NCBI GenBank assembly: GCA_012931725.1
Contig: CM022953.1
Location: 58,350,574 to 58,414,573, forward strand
DNA length: 64,000 nucleotides
Reading direction: 5' to 3'
DNA from: Litsea cubeba
Lineage: Eukaryota; Streptophyta; Magnoliopsida; Laurales; Lauraceae
The position numbers and the translations under genes are program-made. Below are positions 9,183 to 18,000 of this stretch, in pieces (position 1 is the stretch's first letter; each line of letters opens with the position of its first letter). Under the pieces are notes generated by a model. That model was not told where the DNA came from. It was given only the letters and a program-made list of their open reading frames with translations, and searched no databases.

Positions 9183-10924
9183 TGTTAGGATTTTGTTTAT
9201 TGCAATTTGATGGATGCATTAGCATTTTATTCATCTCATGAATTTTCACACATGCATTGATTTAGAAAATCTTGAAATCTTGATTTACTCATGCATTGTT
9301 TTAAATCTTGTAAATCTCTTGTTATATGCATGTTTTGGTTCTAAACCTTGGATGCATTTAATTTGAAAAAAAGAATTTTTATATATCAAGCAAGCCTATG
9401 GTTTTAAAACTTTCTAATCATTTTAGGCTTTTTATATTTCATGTTTTTAAACCTCTTAGAATGATTTAAAATCATGTTTCCATGCTTGATTTAATGGCCC
9501 AAAAGAATCCCCTCAAGAATCACTTTAATATATGAGAAAAAAATGGGAATTCTGGTCTCGGGTCGACCTGCAGTGTACCAGGTCGACCTGGCACACTGCA
9601 GGTCGACCGGGCAGAGAGCCGTTGGCTCTCCAACGGTCATATTTGTGACCGTTTGTATGAGGTCGACCGGGGATGGTATGGGGTCGACCGAAGACACGTT
9701 GATACTCACTTTTTGAGTATAAATATGAGTTCATCCCATGAGAAAAAGGGTGGAACTTTGAGCAACTTTCAAGCCTTCATTGAGGTGTTTGGAGACAAAG
9801 AAAAGGGATGAACCAAGAGAGACCAAAGGGTCATTAGGAAAGCTAAAGCTTGGAAATCATGAAGTTAAATCTCTAAGTAAGTTTTAGTTTTCTTAATCAT
9901 ATATTTCATGCTTTGCTTAAATTATTGGTAAATGTTTTTTAGCATGTTAACTATGATGTATTGAATTCATTACCTTCATTCTATCTTTGATTTATGTTGT
10001 GATGAATTCTTTACTTTGATTCAATCCAAGTTGTTTTAAAACTTTATTAATCATGCTTTCTCAAAATCTTTGATTTCCTTTTTAGCATGATTCCTTCTCT
10101 TGGTTGAATCTATCATTGTTGTTTTCAATCTCTTTAGAACTTTAGTAAACCTTGCTTTTGAAAACAACATTGTAAATGCATCACATGTTTAGACATAATT
10201 AATTTCATACAACTTGTGAGCTTTTGATTTTCATATCATTAACAAGTTAGTATCTTTTACATGTGATAAGCATTTAACTTCAATCATATCTTTATGTGCA
10301 TTAAACTTTTGAATTGCTTTAAGAATATATTTTGATTGAGCTTTAATTTTAATCTTGATTGAAGTTTTCACACACACACATCATGAGCATTCATCTTTGC
10401 ATTACTTAGTGTGTTGTGTGAGTTTGTATTATCAATTTCATATCCGCCTATTTTAGAGGCATTGTAATTGAGCTTAAAATATTTCTCTTCTAGTGTTTGT
10501 GAAGACACTTCTTTGAGAAAGAAAATCTTTTGATTGTAAAGGTTATTGCTTAGCCTAAGAAAAGCATTGTGTAAAGGTTATTGCTTAGCCTATAAAAGCA
10601 CATTGTAAGGTTATTGCTTAGCCTAGAAAAGCATAGTTGTAGAGGTTATTGCTTAGCCTTTTGAAAAGCATAATAGTGAAAATCCGGTGGGGTGTTGACT
10701 CTTAAGCCGGTAGTGGATGTAGGAATTGAGGCCGAACCACTATAAATCTTTGTGTAGTGGTGATTGCTTTTGTGGTGATTGTTTCGTTTAGCTTCCGCAT
10801 TATGTATGTTAATTATCACATGTGACTAGTTTGTTTTAAAGAAATTAAAATTTGTCATAATTAGTCATTAAGTGTAGCTCACCCTATTCACCCCCCTCTA
10901 GGGTTAGGATCTCCCAGACTTTCA
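9183..10924 (+). repeat. Copia LTR, left copy (TGTTAGG...CTTTCA)
   Basis: 1742 bp, bounded by a PPT on the left and a primer-binding site on the right. U3 contains a GGTCGACC palindrome cluster (9561-9690) and TATAAATA at 9718-9725. About 800 bp downstream are four copies of a roughly 35-40 bp motif, GGTTATTGCTTAGCCT (10540-10665). The end, CTATTCACCCCCCTCTAGGG, is characteristic of many plant Sirevirus LTRs. Small ORFs inside are chance. Confidence 0.93.
9561..9725 (+). promoter_or_regulatory. U3 palindrome cluster and TATA box of the copia LTR
   Basis: GGTCGACC occurs at 9561, 9581, 9601, 9661 and 9682. Bases 9561-9608 form a 48-bp palindrome with a single mismatched pair. Two further dyads follow (GAGAGCC/GGCTCTC near 9613-9628, AACGGTCA/TGACCGTT near 9633-9656) and then TATAAATA at 9718. 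The second LTR repeats this at 15156-15319 with 20, 20, 60 and 20-bp spacing. Confidence 0.7.
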
Positions 10925-10926
10925 AT

Positions 10927-10939
10927 TGGTATCGGAGCC
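10927..10939 (+). other. Primer-binding site (initiator Met tRNA type)
   Basis: TGGTATCGGAGCC starts two bases after the LTR end. It is the plant Ty1/copia PBS TGGTATCAGAGCC with one A to G change. Confidence 0.85.
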
Positions 10940-11009
10940 TCGTGCTCTATATTAGGATTAAGTGTTTGGAATTCTTGATTAGGTGTAAAAACCTAGAGTT
11001 AAAACCCTA

Positions 11010-12446
11010 GTGTTGTGTTTCATGAAAATCATTAGAATGGATTCCACTATTTTAGATTGTGTAGATTCTTCTAGACCCCTCATTCTTCCATCAAATGGAG
11101 ATTCAAACATTGAAATTAATGAATCTAAATTTGAATTAAAAGAAGAAGAAAATGATGAAAATGAAATTGACATTGAACAAGCTTATAAAAAATTGTATAC
11201 ATTATCCTTAAAGCTTGATAAGAAGAATAAAAAATTAAAAGAAGAATCTAAAAGGCTAAACCAAGAATTAGTCTCTTCTAAAAATGAACTTAGAGAAAAA
11301 GATGAATTAATAAATTGTGTAGAATCTAAGTTCATGATCTCTTTACATAATCTATCTAATATTAAAGATGACATAAGAGAATCAAAGATAGATTGTGATA
11401 ATCTTAATAAGGAAAATTCTAAACTAAGAGATCAATTAAAAAGGCAAGATGAAAACATTAACAATTTAGAATCCAAGTTAACCATTTCTATGGAAAATTT
11501 ATCTAATGCACAAATTAAGATAAAAACTCTAGAACTTGGATCTAATGTTATCAATGAAGTTAAATTTGAATTAAAACTTGCCCATGAAGAGCTAAACAAG
11601 TTTAAGGGAATTGAAAATGAATTAACAAAAGCTAAAAATGAAAATTCAACCCTTAAAAACCAAGTCACTCAACTTGAAACCTACAAACAAAAGTATGAGT
11701 GCAAATTTACCCAAAATGAAGAAAAATTTGAAAAGTTATTTAAATTGGGTAAATCACAAAGAGATAGGACGGGTCTTGGATTTGATAGGAATATTTCTCA
11801 TGACCCTAAGATCACCAATAAATTTGTTAAAGGTGAGTCCTCATTCTCTAGCACTCACACTTCCTTGCCCAAAACTAAATGTAATTATTGTGGCATTGAA
11901 GGACACTTTAGGTTTGAGTGCAAACAAAGAAGAAGCTACGTGTCTAAACCCATCTTTGAACCAAAAAAGGTAGAATCAAAATCTATGAAGGGTAAGACAC
12001 TAAAAACCAAAGAAGACTCCAAGAAAATTAATCAAGTTAAATCAATTAAAAAGGAGTCTCCTAAGATAGATTCTAAAAAGTTTAAATAAGTTAAACCAAC
12101 TCTAAAAGAATCTATCAATAAAAAGCTTCTCAACCTACCTCCCATAACTCAAATGAAAAATTTTTTGAATAAAGTTGCAAAGTTAAATCTAAAATTCAAA
12201 AGTCAAATTAAGGGAGGAAATAAGAATAAAAGAAAAGAGAATTCATCCCCTAAGAAGAAAACTCACCAACCCCAAAAGACTAATCACAAATCTAAGCTAA
12301 ATTTAGTCAAATCTAAATATCAAGGTGATAAGTCTAAGTTAAAAATTTATCAAATCAAATCTCCAATAGTTGGTGAGACTTTTAAGATAGACCTCAAAGA
12401 CCAACCCTCCCAAGACCTTAGGTGGATTCCAAATTTATTTACTTAG
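11010..12446 (+). pseudogene. gag: Copia Gag: coiled coil plus CCHC zinc knuckle
   Basis: An open frame of 359 codons (11010-12089) has a long lysine/glutamate coiled coil (residues about 50-240). A CCHC knuckle, CNYCGIEGHFRFEC (CX2CX4HX4C), lies near residue 290, followed by a very basic tail. A TAA at 12087-12089 interrupts it, but the same frame stays open to TAG at 12444-12446 and finishes near DLRWIPN, resembling the end of Gag just before protease in Sirevirus polyproteins. The true start may be MDSTIL (11037). Gag packages RNA in virus-like particles. The missing pol means trans-supplied enzymes would be needed. Confidence 0.8.
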
Positions 12447-12472
12447 TCAAACCTTAAGGCCTTGGACCTCAT

Positions 12473-14219
12473 TGACCAACCTATCCTCTATAGGTAAATC
12501 TTTTTGTTGGTCATGTTGCATTTGCATTTTGTTATTTCTTAGTTACATTACTTTAAATGCATTGTTTACTTATGATCAGTTGATTTTGTCTTCATGTACC
12601 ATACTAGTTAAACATCATGGTTTTCAAAATCTTTTGATTATATTTTCATCATGTTAGATTTGCTTTTTGATCTCATTAAGTTATATCATTTGTATTGCAT
12701 TTTTTACATGTTCAATTGATTATGATTTCAAAAGCTTTTATAGCTAGATTTTTCATAATCGATTGATATTGTAAAATCATTTGTTTGGATGTCTTAGTAA
12801 GATGTGTTTTGAAAAACAAATGATTTGAAACAATTTGGATTTTCCATAGATCTCTAAGTTATATTTTCATATGGAAAATTATTATTTTTGAAAAACCAAC
12901 TTGTATGTGTTATATCATTTAAAATGCAAGTTGAATAGTTTTTAAATCAATTTGTATGAATCTTTGTAGTTATATTGTTTAGAATACAAATTGATGATCG
13001 ATAATGTGTTATCTTCAATTCATTCTCTTTATGCTCATTGTTGGATTTTGTTTATTTAAATGATTTGAAGATAGTATGAATGGAAATGTTTTAAATCATC
13101 ATTAGTTATATTTATCAAAACATGTTCCGTGTTCTCATTTCCATATGCATTTGATTATGTCTTTTTAAATATGGAAATGAATGTTTTTATAGGCAATTTG
13201 CATCTTTTAGTTTCATTCTTTTTATATGCAAATGTCTATTAGTTTCTTGTATGGTTGTGATCTTATTTACATTTGTAAAAACCATACTAGAACTCAAAAA
13301 TCCATCCTTTATGCTTTCTAGTTATTATTTGTTGGATGGTTATGATGTTTGGTTCATGTGTAATTTTCTTATTGGTATCATTCATTAAACATGTCTCAAC
13401 TTCATAGTAGTGTTCTTGATCATATGAACATCTTTGAAATTCATTCCTTGTATTTCATAGTTATATCTATTGTTTGATGGATTTCTTAGATATTGAATTC
13501 ATATGATTTGACACCTTGAAAATTGCATGTTCTACTAAGTTATATCTTTTTATGCAATTTCTCTTGTTCATCACTATGCTCATTAGTCAAATCATTAAAA
13601 GTGATGAATAATCATTTCATGATGCTTGTTGGAATTTTGTGTTTGTCACATGCTTGCTCTTAATCATGTTTCATATTCAATTGGTAATCAATTGGTATCA
13701 TTTTCATTTAGTATCATTTTCAATTGATATCATATCTTGAGTTTGTGATAGACCTTGTGTACATTGGATTGATCTTGATAGTCATATGTCTTTTGTTCCA
13801 TGTCACATTCCATTAGCATCATAATCTTCATGATTGCCACCTCTATTGCACTTATAGGTAAATCACATGACCACCATGTTTATATGTTCATAATCTTGGT
13901 TGGTTAATGGTCGAGGTAGGCTTCATGATTGAACTTCAATTCATTCATCTTGTGCATAATAGTCATATTTTTTTTATTGAATGAAATGATTTCAAAATTT
14001 TCATAGCATATGATTTTCATAGTTATATTGATTGATTGATGCTATGTTTAGTATATCCCAATGACCTTGCCCTTTACTTTGGTAATTTGATCATATTGAG
14101 CTTTATAGTCAAATATTATTATCAATTGAATCTAATCCTTCACTTGAACTTATCCCTCAATTGGTTAAACCATCTTCTTCTTGTACCAAATAGTTATATT
14201 CTTGTCAAAAGTTTGACAA
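12473..14219. repeat. Hairpin array: about 20 consecutive inverted repeats with AGTTATAT-containing loops
   Basis: No coding frame is credible. The stretch is a near-continuous chain of inverted repeats, each unrelated in sequence to the next, with arms of 7-14 bp and loops usually 17-35 nt. Clear examples: 12774-12786 with 12814-12826 (13 bp), 12946-12957 with 12984-12995 (12 bp), 13135-13146 with 13169-13180 (12 bp), 13520-13528 with 13552-13560 (9 bp), 13567-13575 with 13600-13608 (9 bp). Neighbouring hairpins are separated by about 6-17 nt. AGTTATAT occurs at 12679, 12857, 12968, 13104, 13459, 13538, 14021 and 14192, mostly inside loops. It occupies the position where pol should be. Function unknown; see findings. 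Confidence 0.7.
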
Positions 14220-14285
14220 AAGGAGAATATGGATTGAGGGGGAGTGAAAAACTTCATAGGAAGTATTAGTTTTGATCAAATTCAC

Positions 14286-14779
14286 CCTTGTATTGGCTCT
14301 GATACACCTTATAGCTTATTACCCATGCATGATAACCTGTTATATATTACATTTTCAATTTCCTTTGTTAACAGGTGCTATTGAAAGGTATTTCCTTGTT
14401 TCATGTGTGTAGGTACCCCTGTTCAATTGATACCTTTGCAATTTAATGGCAAAGGGGGAGAAAGTTCTCAAGCTTAATGGCAAAGGGGGAGAAAGAATTA
14501 AGGGGGAGAAAGTGTTCAAGCTAACTAAAGGTAGAGAGAATGCACATCTTGCCAAAAGGAGAGTGCATGGTCAAAGGGGAGAAATGAAGAAAAGAAAGCT
14601 TGAAGAATGATCAAGCCCCAAGCATCAAGGAGAATGAAGGAAAAGAGCTAAAGCCCAAGCCAAGACAAAGAGAGCATCCAAAGAAGATTTCAAGCCTAGT
14701 CCAGCCAAGGAGGAGCTGAAGACTTAGTGTGAAGATTTAGTGTGAGAAAGGTTTGCCATCAAATTGCAAAGGGGGAGAT
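14286..14779 (+). other. 3' internal end of the copia element with iterated PPT-like motifs
   Basis: GGGGGAGAAAG-type purine runs occur at about 14453, 14486 and 14502. The PPT proper, AAAGGGGGAGATT, immediately precedes the LTR at 14780. Multiple PPT-like runs upstream of the 3' LTR are an established Sirevirus trait. The sequence is duplicated at 8690-9182. Confidence 0.85.
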
Positions 14780-16520
14780 TGTTAGGATTTTGTTTATTGC
14801 AATTTGATGGATGCATTAGCATTTTATTCATCTCATGAATTTTCACACATGCATTGATTTAGAAAATCTTGAAATCTTGAGTTACTCATCCATTGTTTTA
14901 ATCTTGTAAATCTCTTGTTACATGCATGTTTTGGTTCTAAACCTTGGATGCATTTAATTTGAAAAAAGAATTTTTATATATCAAGCAAGCCTGTGGTTTT
15001 AAAACTTTCTAATCATTTTAGGCTTTTTATATTTCATGTTTTTAAACCTCTTAGAATGATTTAAAATCATGTTTCCATGCTTGATTTAATGGCCCAAAAG
15101 AATCCCCTCAAGAATCACTTTAATATATGAGAAAAAAATGGGAATTCTGGTCCCGGGTCGACCTGCAGTGTACCAGGTCGACCTGGCACACTGCAGGTCG
15201 ACCGGGCAGAGAGCCGTTGGCTCTCCAACGGTCATATTTGTGACCGTTTGTATGAGGTCGACCGGGATGGTATGGGGTCGACCGAAGACACGTTGATACT
15301 CACTTTTTGAGTATAAATATGAGTTCATCCCATGAGAAAAAGGGTGAAACTTTGAGCAACTTTCAAGCCTTCATTGAGGTGTTTGGAGACAAAGAAAAGG
15401 GGATGAACCAAGAGAGACCAAAGGGTCTATATGAAAGCTAAAGCTTGGAAATCATGAAGTTAAATCTCTAAGTAAGTTTTAGTTTTCTTAATCATATGTT
15501 TCATGCTTTGCTTAAATTATTGGTAAATGATTTTTAGCATGTTAACTATGATGTATTGAATTCATTACCTTCATTCTATCTTTGATTTATGTTGTGATGA
15601 ATTCTTTACTTTGATTCAATCCAAGTTTGTTTTAAAACTTTATTAATCATGTTTTCTCAAAATCTTTGATTTCCTTTTTAGCATGATTCCTTCTCTTGGT
15701 TGAATCTATCATTGTTGTTTTCAATCTCTTTAGAACTTTAGTAAACCTTGCTTTTGAAAACAACATTGTAAATGCATCACATGTTTAGACATAATTAATT
15801 TCATACAACTTGTGAGCTTTTGATTTTAATATCATTAACAAGTTAGTATCTTTTACATGTGATAAGCATTTAACTTCAATCATATCTTTATGTGCATTAA
15901 ACTTTTGAATTGCTTTAAGCATATATTTTGATTGAGCTTTAATTTTAATTTTGATTGAAGTTTTCACACACACACATCATGAGCATTCATCTTTGCATTA
16001 CTTAGTGTGTTGTGTGAGTTTGTATTATCAATTTCATATCCGCCTATTTTAGAGGCATTGTAATTGAGCTTAAAGTATTTCTCTTCTAGTGTTTGTGAAG
16101 ACACTTCTTTGAGAAAGTAAATCTTTTGATTGTAAAGGTTATTGCTTAGCCTAAGAAAAGCATTGTGTAAAGGTTATTGCTTAGCCTATAAAAGCACATT
16201 TTAAGGTTATTGCTTAGCCTAGAAAAGCATAGTTGTAGAGGTTATTGCTTATCCTTTTGAAAAGCATAATAGTGGAAATTCGGTGGGGTGTTGAGTCTTA
16301 AGCCGATAGTGGATGTAGGCATTGAGACCGAACCACTATAAATCTTTTGTAGTGGTGATTGCTTTTGTGGTGATTGTTTCGTTTAGCTTCCGCATTATGT
16401 ATGTTAATCATCACATGTGACTAGTTTGTTTTAAAGAAATTAAAATTGGTCATAATTAGTCATTAAGTGTAGCTCACTCTATTCACCCCCCCTCTAGGGT
16501 TAGGATCACCCGGACTTTCA
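14780..16520 (+). repeat. Copia LTR, right copy
   Basis: 1741 bp, nearly identical to 9183-10924, with small differences such as one G fewer before the fourth GGTCGACC unit region and scattered transitions. TATA at 15312-15319; ends CACCCGGACTTTCA at 16520. The following base begins the GC-rich palindromic segment of Tat A. Confidence 0.93.
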
Positions 16521-16796
16521 GCTGGCCCACGGGCCACGTGGCCGTATGGCCAGATCCGTACGGATCTGTCCATAGGGCCCACAAAAAGAAAAAAAAACAT
16601 GCAAAAAAAAAAAAAGAAAGCATGAAGAAAAAAAAAGAAAAGAAAAAAAAAACGTGTAAAAAAAAAAGAAGAAGAAAACACGTGGAAAAGTAAAGAAAAA
16701 GAAGAAAAAAAAAAGGAAAAGAAAGAAACAAAAAAAAAGGAAAGAACTTTTTTTTATCATTCTATTTCCTACAATGGAGTTTTCTTGAAAAAGGGA

Positions 16797-16950
16797 ACTT
16801 ACTTGAAGCCATTGATGGAGAAGAAGAAAAAAATTCTTGAAGATCTTGAAGAAGAAATACACTTGGTCTTGAAGCCCTCTTGGGATTCTTGCAAAAGAAA
16901 GCAATAAGAGCAAGAGATCCAACCTCCTCCTTGCTTTTATAGAGGAGAGC
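16797..16950 (-). promoter_or_regulatory. Candidate promoter and first exon of the antisense PMD gene
   Basis: On the minus strand a TATA-like CTATAAAAGC lies at about 16938-16947. It is followed by a pyrimidine-rich leader and an ATG at 16812-16810 (ATGGCTTCAA) running straight into a perfect donor GTAAGT (16802-16797). The position fits a transcript entering Tat A from its 3' side. A 10-nt coding exon does not restore frame when joined directly to the exon at 8642, so either an intermediate exon was lost or this is not the true start. Confidence 0.4.
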
Positions 16951-17559
16951 AAACCAAAGAAGGAGAGAAGAAAGAGGGAAGTGTTACTAATTAGTAACCT
17001 TACCAAAAGAAAGAAATTAGAAAGATTCTTTCCCCAAAAGAAAGATATCTTGAGGGATTCTCTCCTCAAAAGAAATCAATAAGAGATTTTTTCCCAAAAG
17101 ATAGGAGATTTGAGATATTCTCTCCCAAAGAAAGATATCTTGAGATATTCTCTCCCAAAATAAAGGGAACATGAGAGATTCTCTCCAAGTAAAGATATTC
17201 TTAGATATTCTCAATCCAAAGGAGATATTTTTAGATATTCTTTACAAAAATGACACCATATGAGATCTAAGCCATTTCAAAAGCTTAAGGTCCCATGGGT
17301 TAGCCCATATGAGCCAGGTTTGACCACCTAGGCACTAAAAAAATAAAAAAAAAAGAAATTGGGCTTTTAGTCAAAGAGAAATCCCTCTTACAAAGTGCAT
17401 ACAAAAATGGTTCCATGCCTCTTTTGAGTTGATTGGACCATACAAAAAAGAATTCTTAGCCCCATGAGCTTCCAAAAATCAAACCATACAGCCTCATACC
17501 AAATTGAGCCAAAATCTTGAAATTGACATTCCACAAAAATCCAAACCAAATCCTGGTCC

Positions 17560-17780
17560 CCTAACATGCCACATACAGCTTGTTAGGTCACAAGACCAAA
17601 ATCAAAAACCAAAACCTGATCCCCTAACTTGCCACATACAGCCTGTTAAGTCACAAGATCAAAGCCAAAATCGACCCCCCAACATTCCACATATAGCTTG
17701 TTGGGTCACACGGTCAAAACCAAACCTGACCCCCTAACCTGCCACATACAGCTTATTAGGTCACAAGGTCAAAACCCAAA
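17560..17780 (+). repeat. Four tandem copies of a roughly 54-bp unit
   Basis: Units contain CCCCTAACNTGCCACATACA, GCTTGTTAGGTCACAAG and a CAAAACCAAA spacer, with anchors at 17571, 17624, 17680 and 17733. The + ORF through it (17504-17737) merely reads the repeat. Confidence 0.8.
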
Positions 17781-17989
17781 TCCACATCCTTGACGTCATC
17801 TTCAAAACTTTACCTCGAGATGGTATGTGATCCCTTTCACTACCATAAAATTCCCGTGGAAGCGCAAAAGGCTACAAATACCAAAAAAAAAACTGCTCAA
17901 AGACTCTTGGTCAAGTCACAAGCTCTCCTTCGAAAAATCTCTTTGAGGCACATCGACTACAAAAGTTAAGCAACTCGTTGCTGCACCTC

Positions 17990-17997
17990 GAGGGGGC
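17990..17997 (+). other. Polypurine tract of Tat A
   Basis: GAGGGGGC immediately upstream of the LTR start TGTTGACAC at 18001. It primes plus-strand DNA synthesis and fixes the element's + orientation. Confidence 0.75.
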
Positions 17998-18000
17998 ATT

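Larger units (their letters stand above)
9183..16520 (+). mobile_element. Gag-only Sirevirus-like Ty1/copia element with two 1.74-kb LTRs
   Basis: LTR (9183-10924), Met-type primer-binding site (10927), gag (11010-12446), a 1.8-kb non-coding hairpin-rich block, repeated AAGGGGGAGA motifs, PPT and second LTR (14780-16520). Both LTRs start TGTTAGGATT, end GACTTTCA and are nearly identical, indicating recent insertion or duplication. There is no protease, integrase or RT anywhere between them, so the element is non-autonomous. Iterated PPT-like motifs and palindromes upstream of TATA are known Sirevirus features. No target-site duplication is visible because the left flank is another internal fragment of the same family. 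Confidence 0.85.
16521..18000 (+). other. Distal 3' UTR of Tat A
   Basis: It starts with a GC-rich palindromic segment (16532-16579). An A-rich low-complexity stretch follows (16580-16745), then the candidate minus-strand promoter of the PMD gene (16797-16950). Degenerate repeats of GAGATATTCTCTCCCAAAG (17030-17240), a 54-bp tandem array (17560-17780) and the PPT come after. I see no protein-coding gene; long minus ORFs here are poly-F/L artefacts of the A-rich tract. Confidence 0.6.

Noticed and set aside
14036..14269. 77-codon ORF at the end of the hairpin array
   Set aside because: AT-rich chance frame overlapping the inverted repeats at 14002-14046 and 14202-14219; no domain.
16463..17214. 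Minus-strand ORFs rich in Phe/Leu
   Set aside because: They translate A-rich low-complexity and the GAGATATTCTC repeats; no initiation context or domain.
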